From Chitinophagaceae bacterium (GTDB taxonomy: Bacteria; Bacteroidota; Bacteroidia; Chitinophagales; Chitinophagaceae): a DNA stretch of 64,000 nucleotides. Positions within the stretch are counted from its first letter, which is position 1; each line of letters starts with the position of its first letter. The DNA lies in NCBI GenBank assembly GCA_947447265.1, contig CANFKC010000011.1, forward strand, positions 53,138 to 117,137. Reading direction: 5' to 3'. The translations under genes and the position numbers were made by a program. This document shows, one piece after another, positions 54,006 through 62,994 of the stretch. The notes beneath the pieces are model-generated. The model was not told the DNA's origin and made no database searches. It was given only the letters and a program-made list of their open reading frames with translations.

Positions 54006-55982
54006 ATGAAAAAGCTTCTCAAGGTCACGTCTATAACTGTAGGGCTGCTTGCCTTGTCTGCCTGCTTTCTGTGTTATGCGTATCTAAAAAAAAATAACCA
54101 TAAGCAGCATACCGGCCCTCAGAAAACCAAGGACTATTATTTGTCCATGCAATCGTTCGCCGATTTTACCGCCATACAAGGCAACCCCCTGTCTAATAAA
54201 TTCAACGATGTTCTTTCTGTAAAACTGGTGTATGATATCAGTGATAAGACCCTATATTTTATCCAGTCAACCAAATACCGGTATCATAATGATTTTTGCC
54301 GGGAGGTACTTGGCGACGATATGCCGCTGGAGTTGTACAATGTTATGAACTATGGTAGCTCGTCGGCCCGCAAATATTACCTGGCCAACCTTAACTGCTA
54401 CACCCGCAGCCATATTTACGCTCTCGAATTTTCCAGTGAAGACAGAATAGATGCCGCGCAGATAAAGACGCTCTTCCAGTCTGTACTTGATAACTCTTAT
54501 CTTGGCGATTCATTACAACTACTCATCAGTTCCGATTACCTGCTTGGGCTCAATAATGCCGGCAAGCTCGATATGAAGAAGGCTTTTCCTACTGACATTT
54601 ACAATGGCCAGAAGTACCAGTTGCTGAACCCGGGTATAACCTATGGCATATTGCGCCGTGCTGAAGATGTGAGAGGGTCGCTATCTTCAGCTCACGATGT
54701 ACTATTATTTAAAGGCACCCCGATAGATGTGCCCGTTTGTGCAGGCATACTCACGAATAGCTACCAGACGCCATTGTCACACATTAATATCCTTTGTCAC
54801 AACCGTAATATTCCATCCGCGGTAGATGTTGATATCTATTCAAAACAAGAGGTAATAGATAATATTGGAAAACCCATAAAGCTGGTTGTGAACAAAGACG
54901 GAATTACCATAAGTACGGTCGCGATGCGTGAAGTGGATAATTACTGGAAAAACTTTGCGGAACGGAAGCCCTCAAAACTGAAGTGCGATATTACCTTCAA
55001 TCAACTTATACCCGTCGCCCGAATGGGGTTGGATATAAAGCATGTTATTGGGAATAAAGCTGCCGGCTTTGGTGAGCTTAATAAGATTGCAAATAAAATG
55101 ACCAGCAGCTTCAATGTTCCGGAGGGAGGATTTGCTATCCCGTTTTATTTCTATTATCAGCATGTTTCCAAACCAGCGGTTAAGGTTGAATTTGATGCAT
55201 TGGCTAAGTTGAAGGCTGCAGGCGCTGCCGATACGCTGATTAGTGCGCAGCTGAAACGTATCCGTAAAGCAATTAAAGAACAACCTATGGATGCGGGACT
55301 CTTGACTGAAGTTAAAAAGATGATTGCTGTAAACGGCAAGTATACATCATACCGTTTCCGGAGCAGCAGCAATGCAGAAGATATTGAGGGCTTTAGTGGT
55401 GCAGGTCTTTACGAAAGTAAAACCGGCAAGCTGGATGATACTGACAAACCAATTGATATGGCCATAAAGAAGGTGTGGGCTAGTGTCTGGAATGATAATG
55501 CTTACAACGAACGCGAAGTATGGCATATAGATGAAAGCACGGTAATGATGGGTATACTGGCGCATCGTAATTTTCCTAATGAAAGCGCAAATGGTGTTGC
55601 TATTACTAAGAACCTTTACAGGCAGGGTTTTCCAGGCTATACAGTCAATGTTCAAAAAGGCGAGGTGCCGGTGGTATCTCCCCCTGACTCCGTAACATGC
55701 GAGCAATTCATCTGTATGAATGCTAATGAGATCAACATAATACAAGATGAAATAACTATCGATTATATTACTTACAGCAATATTACTAACAATAAACTGG
55801 TGCTCACTAAAAAGCAAGTAGGCAGGCTCTATAATTCACTTGCCGCTGCGCAAAAATACTTCACGAAAATCTGGGCACACGATGGCAAGCTGGTGGACGA
55901 TAAAACCCTGGCGCTGGATATAGAATTCAAGTTTGACGATAACGGCAAATTATACCTCAAACAGGCACGTCCATATAAATAG
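54006..55982 (+). CDS. Exported dikinase-like protein: His-swivel domain followed by ATP-grasp (PPDK_N) domain
   Basis: This 658-residue protein has an N-terminal signal or anchor (residues 4-28; LSAC at 17-20 is a possible lipobox). A region of about 200 residues has no recognised family. A phosphohistidine-swivel domain has TPLSH259INIL near 255-263. A full pyruvate-phosphate-dikinase ATP-grasp domain runs from about 346 to 656, with GNKAAGFGEL, RFRSSSNAED..FSGAGLYES, KKVWASVWND and the terminal LKQARP. In PEP synthase and PPDK the ATP-grasp domain comes first; His-then-ATP order is that of glucan,water dikinases, whose swivel motif (LSHVSVRARN) resembles this one. It likely transfers beta-phosphate from ATP through His259 to an unknown extracytoplasmic acceptor (inference). 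The next gene starts 11 bp later. Confidence 0.75.
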   Translation: MKKLLKVTSITVGLLALSACFLCYAYLKKNNHKQHTGPQKTKDYYLSMQSFADFTAIQGNPLSNKFNDVLSVKLVYDISDKTLYFIQSTKYRYHNDFCREVLGDDMPLELYNVMNYGSSSARKYYLANLNCYTRSHIYALEFSSEDRIDAAQIKTLFQSVLDNSYLGDSLQLLISSDYLLGLNNAGKLDMKKAFPTDIYNGQKYQLLNPGITYGILRRAEDVRGSLSSAHDVLLFKGTPIDVPVCAGILTNSYQTPLSHINILCHNRNIPSAVDVDIYSKQEVIDNIGKPIKLVVNKDGITISTVAMREVDNYWKNFAERKPSKLKCDITFNQLIPVARMGLDIKHVIGNKAAGFGELNKIANKMTSSFNVPEGGFAIPFYFYYQHVSKPAVKVEFDALAKLKAAGAADTLISAQLKRIRKAIKEQPMDAGLLTEVKKMIAVNGKYTSYRFRSSSNAEDIEGFSGAGLYESKTGKLDDTDKPIDMAIKKVWASVWNDNAYNEREVWHIDESTVMMGILAHRNFPNESANGVAITKNLYRQGFPGYTVNVQKGEVPVVSPPDSVTCEQFICMNANEINIIQDEITIDYITYSNITNNKLVLTKKQVGRLYNSLAAAQKYFTKIWAHDGKLVDDKTLALDIEFKFDDNGKLYLKQARPYK

Positions 55983-55993
55983 CACGCATAACA

Positions 55994-56737
55994 ATGGAGC
56001 AAGGGCATCATGAACTACTGCGCAAGTTTACACCTGTTTCACTAGATGAGATTGGTCGAATCAGTTTGCGCAGGATGGAGACTAAATTCATGATGCCGGT
56101 TGATATGTTACAACACTTTCTGCAAGCGATAGCCGGACACTACAGCATATTAGAAACCGCGGGTACACGGCTGCAAGCATATACCACACATTATTTTGAT
56201 GCCCCAGACATGCGTTTATACCTGGACCATCATAACGGGTATGCAAGGCGTATAAAAGTACGACAACGTAAGTATGAGCAAGCTGGTGACTGCTATTTTG
56301 AAATAAAGCAGAAACGGCCAGATAACACTAACGATAAGTACAGGCAAAAGATCGCTAACCTTTCTGATACATTAACGGATGCTCAGCAAGCCGCAATAAA
56401 GTGCCCGCATATAGCTGGTAAGTCCTTGCAGCTGAAGCTTATAAATACTTTCCAACGGACAAGCCTGGCCAATATTAATACTGCTGAAAGAATTACTATT
56501 GACACGAATATAAAGGTGAATAATACCGTTAAAGAACTATCGTTAGCTGGTACCGCCATAATAGAGGTTAAACTGGCAAAATACAATAGAAATAGTGCGG
56601 CAATGCAATATGCGCAAACACACCGTTTGCAGGAACAATCGTTCAGTAAGTATGCGGTTGGGGCCGCGTTATTGTATCCCTCGCTCAAAACCAATAATTT
56701 TAAGTACCTGATTCAAAAACACATACATGGAACCTGA
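55994..56737 (+). CDS. VTC-domain polyphosphate polymerase
   Basis: This 247-residue soluble protein matches the VTC catalytic tunnel domain, which makes inorganic polyphosphate from ATP. Visible tunnel residues include RRMETKF (E29, K31), YFDAPD, RRIKVRQRKY (85-94), YFEIKQK (E103, K105, K107), IIEVKLA near 192 and SKYAVG near 219. No SPX or membrane domain is fused, as usual for bacterial members. It follows the dikinase-like gene by 11 bp and overlaps DUF4956 by 11 bp, so all three should be translated together. Confidence 0.88.
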   Translation: MEQGHHELLRKFTPVSLDEIGRISLRRMETKFMMPVDMLQHFLQAIAGHYSILETAGTRLQAYTTHYFDAPDMRLYLDHHNGYARRIKVRQRKYEQAGDCYFEIKQKRPDNTNDKYRQKIANLSDTLTDAQQAAIKCPHIAGKSLQLKLINTFQRTSLANINTAERITIDTNIKVNNTVKELSLAGTAIIEVKLAKYNRNSAAMQYAQTHRLQEQSFSKYAVGAALLYPSLKTNNFKYLIQKHIHGT

Positions 56738-57368
56738 TGATGCGCTGAACATAGCTGGTAATTTCCTGCCGCTTTCTGAACTGTTGATCCGTTTTCTTAT
56801 TGATTTTGTGTCGGTAGTCTTACTCGTTCGCTTTATCTATTACCCGGTACACAAACAGAAAGACTATCTTTTTACTTTCTTTTTGTTCAACATACTCATC
56901 TTTATTATTTGCGCATTTTTAAGTTCATCGCGAATTAAACTGGGTTTTGCTTTTGGGCTGTTTGCTATATTTTCTATTTTCAGGTATCGCACCGTTACCA
57001 TCCCGGTAAAGGAGATGGGCTATTTTTTTGTTTGCATTACCAGCGCTGTACTTAATGCACTGGTATGGAATGAGATGAATTATGGCTTGTTGCTGGGTGC
57101 TAACGTTATTATCTTGGCGCTGGTGCTGGTATTAGACAGGTACATAACGATTAACCATGAAAATTATAAAGAGATCACCTACGAAAAAATTGACCTGATA
57201 AAGCCTTCTATGCGGGCTGAACTGTTGGCTGACCTTGCACAGCGCACCGGTTTGCCAGTGCATCGGGTCGAGATAATTGACATTAATTTTCTGCGCAATA
57301 CCGCTACAGTACATGCTTTTTATTATTCAAAAGATGTAGAGCAAACTGCAAAAAGGGTGGGCGTCTAG
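56727..57368 (+). CDS. DUF4956 membrane protein
   Basis: This 213-residue protein has four membrane helices in the first 140 residues (RFIYYP..DYLFTFFLFNILIFIICAFL; LGFAFGLFAIFSIFRYRT near 73-90) and a soluble C-terminal domain (KIDLIKPSMRAELLADLAQRTGL..VHRVEIIDINFLRNTA). DUF4956 proteins are regular partners of bacterial VTC-domain proteins; a membrane conduit or anchor for polyphosphate is a reasonable guess. Its ATG overlaps the VTC stop by 11 bp. Confidence 0.87.
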   Translation: MEPDDALNIAGNFLPLSELLIRFLIDFVSVVLLVRFIYYPVHKQKDYLFTFFLFNILIFIICAFLSSSRIKLGFAFGLFAIFSIFRYRTVTIPVKEMGYFFVCITSAVLNALVWNEMNYGLLLGANVIILALVLVLDRYITINHENYKEITYEKIDLIKPSMRAELLADLAQRTGLPVHRVEIIDINFLRNTATVHAFYYSKDVEQTAKRVGV

Positions 57369-57443
57369 AGCGCTTATTTATGTGTTTCTGCTCTTTTACG
57401 TAAAACTTTAATATTCATTGCAATGCGTTTTGGTAAATTAGTT

Positions 57444-57451
57444 TAAATTTG
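57444..57451 (+). promoter_or_regulatory. -7 box for the CarH-like regulator
   Basis: TAAATTTG matches the -7 consensus and ends 22 bp before the TTG start. No good -33 box is at standard spacing (nearest TTG is 23 bp upstream), which would fit an activator- or repressor-controlled promoter. Confidence 0.4.
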
Positions 57452-57473
57452 TTCGCAAAGAACTAAACAAAAC

Positions 57474-58355
57474 TTGGAGCAGTATAGAATCAATGATCTG
57501 GAAAGGCTGACCGGAATCAAAGCGCACACGATACGCATTTGGGAAAAAAGGTATTCATTGATAGAGCCATCAAGAACATCTACCAACAGGCGTTTTTATA
57601 ATGGTGGCCAGCTGCTCAAGCTCATGAACATTTCGACCCTGCTTGCGCATGGGCATAAAATTTCCAATGTTGCTGCGCTTACAGAAGATGAACTTAAAAG
57701 CAGTATCGAGAAACTGAAGGAAGCACCGTCATCCGACGCACTGATTGGTAATTTTATTAATGATCTTACCTATGCCATGCTCAATTTCGACGAAATTCAG
57801 TTTGAAAGTGTCTTTGGCGCTATCGTAGCCAGGTTCGGATTATACGAAGGTATGTTGCAGGTTTTTTACCCATTCTTGAAGAATACGGGTATTTTATGGA
57901 GGGTAAATAAGGCATTACCTATCGAGGAACACTTTGCTACTTCTATCATCAGGAGGAAACTGATTGTGGCAACAGAGGGGCTGCCTTTCCCGGGAAAAGA
58001 CAGTAAGAAATTCCTTTTATTCCTACCTGCTGAAGAATGGCATGAAATAGGGCTTTTGTTCAGTAATTATATACTCCGGTCCAGAGGTTGTACCACAATA
58101 TATCTTGGTCAGAATGTGCTTACCGAAGATATTGAGCGAACCTGTAATACCCTTAAGCCTGATTATTTACTCACCTTTTTCATATCACCGAAACCGTTTA
58201 CAGATGTAGTAGCAGAAATAGAGCTGATCTCGGGCGCTTGTGGTGCAGCTACGCTGCTTGTTGCAGGAAGCAGGGATAATATAGGTGCTGTAAAGATTCA
58301 GCCTAAAAAAATTGGTATTTTAAAAGATGTTGGGAGTCTGGCACAATATTTTTGA
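57474..58355 (+). CDS. CarH/LitR-type B12-dependent light-sensing MerR-family regulator, TTG start
   Basis: This 293-residue protein has an N-terminal MerR winged helix (RINDLERLTGIKAHTIRIWEKRY) with the wing RRFYNGGQ. A helical cobalamin-capping domain carries the light-sensor motif W142-x9-E152-H153 (LWRVNKALPIEEHF). A B12-binding Rossmann domain has E188-W-H190-E-I-G193, where H190 is the lower cobalt ligand. Such proteins bind adenosylcobalamin as tetramers in the dark, repress carotenoid genes, and release DNA on illumination. It lies 58 bp upstream of crtI, the expected target. TTG at 57474 is the only possible start before the HTH, since an in-frame stop lies at 57444. Confidence 0.88.
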   Translation: MEQYRINDLERLTGIKAHTIRIWEKRYSLIEPSRTSTNRRFYNGGQLLKLMNISTLLAHGHKISNVAALTEDELKSSIEKLKEAPSSDALIGNFINDLTYAMLNFDEIQFESVFGAIVARFGLYEGMLQVFYPFLKNTGILWRVNKALPIEEHFATSIIRRKLIVATEGLPFPGKDSKKFLLFLPAEEWHEIGLLFSNYILRSRGCTTIYLGQNVLTEDIERTCNTLKPDYLLTFFISPKPFTDVVAEIELISGACGAATLLVAGSRDNIGAVKIQPKKIGILKDVGSLAQYF

Positions 58356-58413
58356 TTTTTATTCACCAAATAAGCTTATGTTTGTTTAATATTTTTCATA
58401 AAAAATTAAACAT

Positions 58414-59895
58414 TTGGCCCAAATTTCTGTTATTGGTAGTGGCTTTGCGGGTTTATCGGCAGCGTGCTTTCTTGCAAAAGAAGGGCATAATGTCACTGTG
58501 TTCGAGAAGAACGATAGCGTTGGCGGCCGCGCCAGGGTGTATACCGAAAATGGCTTTAGATTCGATATGGGCCCCAGTTGGTATTGGATGCCCGATGTTT
58601 TTGAAAAGTTTTTCGGCTATTTCGGTAAAACGCCACAGCAATACTACGATCTTGTAAAGTTGGATCCCGGCTTCCAGATGATTTTCAGCGCTGAAAATAC
58701 GGTTCCATTGCCAGCCGATATAAAGGATATTTATAACGTTTTTGAAGAAATTGAACCCGGATCGGCAAAGCAACTTGCCAAATTTCTGCTACAGGCTGAA
58801 TTGAAGTACAAAGTGGGAATGGGCAGCATGGTTTATAAACCTTGCGATACCTGGTTGGAGTTTGCCAATATGGACGTGATTATGAACGCGCCCAGGATGC
58901 AATTGCTTACTTCCATGAAAAAACACGTTCGTAGTTTTTTTAAAGACGAACGCCTGGTGGCCCTAATGGAATTTCCGGTTTTGTTTTTGGGAGCTATGGC
59001 TGACCGGATACCTGCCCTTTACAGCATGATGAACTATTCTGCTTTAACAATGGGTACATGGTACCCCATGGGGGGAATGTGCGAGATTATCACCGCAATG
59101 GAAAAACTGGCGCTAAGTCTGGGTGTAACCATAAAACTCAATGCTGAAGTAACGCAGATAGTTGTGAAGAATAACCGGGCAATTGCCGTAGATACTAAGG
59201 TGGGTACCTTCGCAGCACAAGCCGTTGTTGCCACAGGCGATTATAACCACGTAGAGCAGCAATTATTAGAAAAACAATATCGCAACTACACCGCAGCATA
59301 TTGGGACAAAAAGATATTCGCACCATCGTGCCTCATTTTTTACCTGGGGGTGAATAAAAAAATAAAAAAACTGATTCATCATAACCTGATATTTGATACG
59401 TCGCTTGATAAGCATGCGAGTGAAATATACGAGCAGCCACGCTGGCCTTCAGATCCGTTGTTTTATGTGTGCGCGCCATCGAAAACTGATAAGTCAGTAG
59501 CTACTAAGGGGCAGGAAAACCTGTTCATCCTGATGCCGGTTGCCCCGGGTCTGGAAGACACTGACGAATTAAGAGAGCGATATTTTGACATAATAATGAA
59601 CCGGTTGGAACAGCTTTGCGTAGATACTATAAAAGATCATATTGTGTACAAACGCAGCTATTGCATAAACGATTTTAAAGCTGATTATCATGCATACAAA
59701 GGAAACGCCTATGGCTTAGCGAATACACTTTCTCAAACAGCGGTATTAAAACCATCGCTGAGAAACAAAGTTGTTGAAAACCTATTTTATGCCGGACAAC
59801 TTACCGTGCCGGGACCAGGAGTTCCGCCAGCACTAATTTCAGGACAGATAGCTGCAGAGCAATTATTGAAGACTATTAAAACGACTATACTATGA
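58414..59895 (+). CDS. crtI: Phytoene desaturase CrtI, TTG start
   Basis: CrtI desaturates phytoene to lycopene with FAD. The 493-residue protein has the N-terminal dinucleotide fold ([21 protein letters not shown]) then [23 protein letters not shown]. The C-terminal carotenoid signature ([27 protein letters not shown]) is intact. The only available start is TTG at 58414, because an in-frame TAA lies at 58399 and the Rossmann strand begins directly. It overlaps crtB by 4 bp (ATGA). Confidence 0.94.
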   Translation: MAQISVIGSGFAGLSAACFLAKEGHNVTVFEKNDSVGGRARVYTENGFRFDMGPSWYWMPDVFEKFFGYFGKTPQQYYDLVKLDPGFQMIFSAENTVPLPADIKDIYNVFEEIEPGSAKQLAKFLLQAELKYKVGMGSMVYKPCDTWLEFANMDVIMNAPRMQLLTSMKKHVRSFFKDERLVALMEFPVLFLGAMADRIPALYSMMNYSALTMGTWYPMGGMCEIITAMEKLALSLGVTIKLNAEVTQIVVKNNRAIAVDTKVGTFAAQAVVATGDYNHVEQQLLEKQYRNYTAAYWDKKIFAPSCLIFYLGVNKKIKKLIHHNLIFDTSLDKHASEIYEQPRWPSDPLFYVCAPSKTDKSVATKGQENLFILMPVAPGLEDTDELRERYFDIIMNRLEQLCVDTIKDHIVYKRSYCINDFKADYHAYKGNAYGLANTLSQTAVLKPSLRNKVVENLFYAGQLTVPGPGVPPALISGQIAAEQLLKTIKTTIL

Positions 59896-60728
59896 AGCAA
59901 TTATTCGACGATGTTTCATTAGCCTGTAGCAAAATAACGACGACGAGTTACAGCAGTAGCTTTTCAATTGGCGTAAGGTGCCTTGAGCGGCATTTGCGGG
60001 GCCCTATTTATGCAATCTATGGTTTTGTGCGGTTTGCCGATGAGATTGTGGACACTTTTCATGACTATGATAAGCAGGCGCTGTTTATTGAATTTAAAGA
60101 AGAAACCTGGAAGGCCATAGACCGTAAGATAAGCCTCAACCCGATATTGAACAGCTTTCAACAGGTGGTGCACACTTTTGGTATTAAGCACGAACTGATA
60201 ACATGTTTTCTGCAGAGTATGGAAAGCGACCTATCTAAGAAAACGCATAGCGATGCTTCTTACAACACCTATATCTTAGGTTCTGCTGAGGTGGTGGGTT
60301 TAATGTGTCTGCATGTATTCACCGAAAACAGCAAGGCGCTTTACGACGAATTGAAGCCGACGGCTATGAAACTGGGTGCAGCGTTTCAGAAGGTCAACTT
60401 CTTGCGCGATGTGAAAAATGATTATGAAGAACTCGGTCGCACGTATTTTCCAGGTGTTAATTTCAGTTGTTTTTCCGACGCCGAAAAGGCGCAGATTGAG
60501 CGCGATATTGAGTTGGATTTTCACGAGGCATTTGAAGGCATCAAAAAGTTGCCAGTTGCTTCAAAATTTGGGGTTTATGTGGCCTATGTGTATTATAAAA
60601 CGTTGTTTAATAAAATAAGGTCAATACCTTCGGCACGTATATTAATGGAGCGGGTGCGGATATCTGATACGCACAAGCTTCGTTTATTGTTAACGTCATA
60701 TTGCAAGCATAGATTAAGTTTAGTATAG
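59892..60728 (+). CDS. crtB: Phytoene synthase
   Basis: CrtB condenses two GGPP to phytoene. The 278-residue protein carries both Asp-rich motifs ([28 protein letters not shown]) and [10 protein letters not shown]. Starts at the ATG overlapping the crtI stop by 4 bp and is followed 2 bp later by idi. Confidence 0.95.
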   Translation: MKQLFDDVSLACSKITTTSYSSSFSIGVRCLERHLRGPIYAIYGFVRFADEIVDTFHDYDKQALFIEFKEETWKAIDRKISLNPILNSFQQVVHTFGIKHELITCFLQSMESDLSKKTHSDASYNTYILGSAEVVGLMCLHVFTENSKALYDELKPTAMKLGAAFQKVNFLRDVKNDYEELGRTYFPGVNFSCFSDAEKAQIERDIELDFHEAFEGIKKLPVASKFGVYVAYVYYKTLFNKIRSIPSARILMERVRISDTHKLRLLLTSYCKHRLSLV

Positions 60729-60730
60729 TT

Positions 60731-61261
60731 ATGGAAGAACAGGTAAAGGAAGAGTTTGTGGTGCTTGTTGATGAGCAGGATAACGAAGTTGGATTAATGG
60801 AAAAACAGCAGGCCCACATTGAGGGTAAATTACATCGGGCTGTTTCTGTATTTATTTTTAATTCAAAAAAGCAATTGTTATTGCAGAGAAGGGCCAGTAC
60901 TAAGTACCATTCGCCCAATTTGTGGACCAATACCTGTTGCAGTCATCCACGTGAAGGTGAGCCGGCAAAGCGCGCTGCTACACGGAGGCTGGGGGAGGAG
61001 ATGCAGCTCTCCTGTCCGCTAAAGCACGCCTTTAGCTTTATTTATAATGCAAAGTTGGATAACGACCTTACCGAGCACGAGTTTGACCATGTGTTTACAG
61101 GTATTGCAGACGGTGTGCCTAAACCAGACCCTGCTGAAGTGAGCGAATGGCGGTACATTACTATTGATGAGCTGGATAAAGAATTGCGGACAAACCCAAA
61201 GCAATTCACAGAATGGTTCAAAATATGCTACGACAAGTACTTTTTTGAATTGTTCAGCTAG
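60731..61261 (+). CDS. idi: Isopentenyl-diphosphate delta-isomerase, type 1
   Basis: The type 1 Idi enzyme interconverts IPP and DMAPP. The 176-residue Nudix-fold protein has catalytic Cys in TNTCCSHPREGE, the Nudix helix RAATRRLGEEMQLS and the Glu in HEFDHVFTG. Two bases after crtB, so co-translated. It supplies isoprenoid precursors to the pathway. Confidence 0.94.
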   Translation: MEEQVKEEFVVLVDEQDNEVGLMEKQQAHIEGKLHRAVSVFIFNSKKQLLLQRRASTKYHSPNLWTNTCCSHPREGEPAKRAATRRLGEEMQLSCPLKHAFSFIYNAKLDNDLTEHEFDHVFTGIADGVPKPDPAEVSEWRYITIDELDKELRTNPKQFTEWFKICYDKYFFELFS

Positions 61262-61369
61262 GTTAGAGCTAATATGCCAGTTATGACTATAAACAAGCCT
61301 GCGGTATGCTATGTATTTATCTTCCTTAATTAAGGCGGAATTTATGAAATGCCGGTTAACTAAAATAAA

Positions 61370-61828
61370 ATGAAAGTTCATCAATTAAAGAGGACGCAAT
61401 TATTACCCATCTCGCTTGAAAAAGCATGGGATTTTTTTTCGAACCCCAACAATCTGGCTAAAATAACACCAGCAGATATGGGTTTCGTAACCATTACCGA
61501 TCTAAAAGACGAACCTATAAAGGAGGGCATGCTTATTGAATACAGGGTAAAGCCCTTGTTCTCGATACCCGTGAAATGGATAACGAAGATTGGCAAGGTG
61601 GTTAATGGCTACAGTTTTGTAGATAATCAGTTGAAAGGACCGTACAGGGTTTGGGAACACACGCATATATTTGAGAAGGCAGAAGGCGGTGTGCTCATGA
61701 CCGACATTGTAAATTACGCATTACCTTTAGGTATACTGGGCGATATAGCTCATGCCGTGCTGGTAAAGAAGAAATTATCTGATATTTTTGATTACAGGAA
61801 AGAAACGATTTCAAAGTTTTTCGGATAA
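61370..61828 (+). CDS. SRPBCC-family protein in the crt operon
   Basis: This 152-residue START-like fold has LPISLEKAWDFFSNPNNLAKITPADMGF (conserved SRPBCC opening, key block SLEKAWDFF) and IVNYALPLGILGDIAHAVLVKKKL. Related proteins recur in Bacteroidota carotenoid clusters, between idi or crtB and crtZ, with no assigned role; binding of a carotenoid or prenyl intermediate is an inference. A 108-bp gap separates it from idi; crtZ follows 10 bp later. Confidence 0.8.
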   Translation: MKVHQLKRTQLLPISLEKAWDFFSNPNNLAKITPADMGFVTITDLKDEPIKEGMLIEYRVKPLFSIPVKWITKIGKVVNGYSFVDNQLKGPYRVWEHTHIFEKAEGGVLMTDIVNYALPLGILGDIAHAVLVKKKLSDIFDYRKETISKFFG

Positions 61829-61838
61829 CTGAAACATT

Positions 61839-62315
61839 ATGTGGCTACTGAATATTTTCATAGTTTTTGCAACCTTCCTGGGAATGGAAGGGGTGGCATG
61901 GAGTGCACACAAATTTCTGATGCATGGCTGGTTGTGGAACCTGCATGAAGATCATCATAAAAAGAACCCTACTTCATTTTTTGAAAAGAACGATTATTTC
62001 TTTGTCATTTTTGCTGCGCCAGGTATCGCGAGCATGGCTGTCGGTACATTTTATGAGCCGTTGCACCAATTGTTATTCGTTGGTATCGGTATAACAATTT
62101 ATGGCTTTGCCTATTTTATGGTGCATGATATATTTATTCATCAACGCTTTAAATGGCTCCGTAACGCGGATAGTGTTTACTTCAGGGCTATACGCAGGGC
62201 GCACAAAATGCATCATAAACATTTAGACAAAGAAGACGGGGAGTGCTTTGGTATGCTTTGGGTGCCTATGCGGTATTTCCGGGAGGCTTCAAAACAACTG
62301 AAAGCCAATGCCTGA
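61839..62315 (+). CDS. crtZ: Beta-carotene 3-hydroxylase CrtZ
   Basis: CrtZ hydroxylates beta-carotene to zeaxanthin with non-haem di-iron. The 158-residue membrane protein keeps the His clusters HKFLMHGWLWNLHEDHH, HDIFIHQRF and HKMHHKHLD. It overlaps the cyclase gene by 8 bp. Confidence 0.92.
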   Translation: MWLLNIFIVFATFLGMEGVAWSAHKFLMHGWLWNLHEDHHKKNPTSFFEKNDYFFVIFAAPGIASMAVGTFYEPLHQLLFVGIGITIYGFAYFMVHDIFIHQRFKWLRNADSVYFRAIRRAHKMHHKHLDKEDGECFGMLWVPMRYFREASKQLKANA

Positions 62316-62994
62316 TAAATTTCTTTACCTGGCGGTCGATTTTGGGTGTATTATCTTTCCGCTGATCTTCTCATTTTACCCCAAGTTCAGTTTTTATAAG
62401 CAGTGGCGTTATTTTGTGCTGCCATGCTTGCTAGTGGCTGCATTTTTCATTTTATGGGACGCCTTTTTTACGCATATTGGTGTCTGGAGTTTTAATAAAC
62501 GCTACCTGCTGGGTTACTACTTTTTGGGTCTGCCATTGGAGGAGCATTTGTTTTTCTTTTGCATACCCTATTCCTGCACTTTTACCTACTACTGCCTGCA
62601 GCGCTATTTTAATTTCGACAAGTTTGCAGGTACAGCCATCAAAATAACCTGGGTGCTTGTTGTGCTTTTGGCACTTACTGGTTTGTGTTTCCTGTCCCAT
62701 TTATATACCTCAGTAACGTTTATTTTACTAGCTGTCCTACTGGCTGTACTGGCAAATAAAAAGTTGAAATACTTGCCGGCCTTCTACATTACTTTCATTT
62801 TGATTCTGCTGCCGTTTTTCGTCTCTAACGGTATACTAACGGGTACTGGCCCAGCCGAACCTGTGGTTATCTATAACGATGCCCACAACCTGGGTATACG
62901 TATGCTTACTATTCCCTTCGAGGACACATTTTATGGTATGTTACTGCTATTGCTGAATGTGGTAGGCTATGAAAAGCTCAAAGAAGCAATATAG
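62308..62994 (+). CDS. CrtYcd-type lycopene cyclase
   Basis: This 228-residue protein has six or seven membrane helices in two homologous halves, as in heterodimeric CrtYc/CrtYd cyclases fused into one chain. The family acidic motifs are PLEEHLFFF in the first half and PFEDTFYGM in the second. Cyclises lycopene to beta-carotene. Its ATG lies within the crtZ end. Last gene of the operon. Confidence 0.9.
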   Translation: MPDKFLYLAVDFGCIIFPLIFSFYPKFSFYKQWRYFVLPCLLVAAFFILWDAFFTHIGVWSFNKRYLLGYYFLGLPLEEHLFFFCIPYSCTFTYYCLQRYFNFDKFAGTAIKITWVLVVLLALTGLCFLSHLYTSVTFILLAVLLAVLANKKLKYLPAFYITFILILLPFFVSNGILTGTGPAEPVVIYNDAHNLGIRMLTIPFEDTFYGMLLLLLNVVGYEKLKEAI

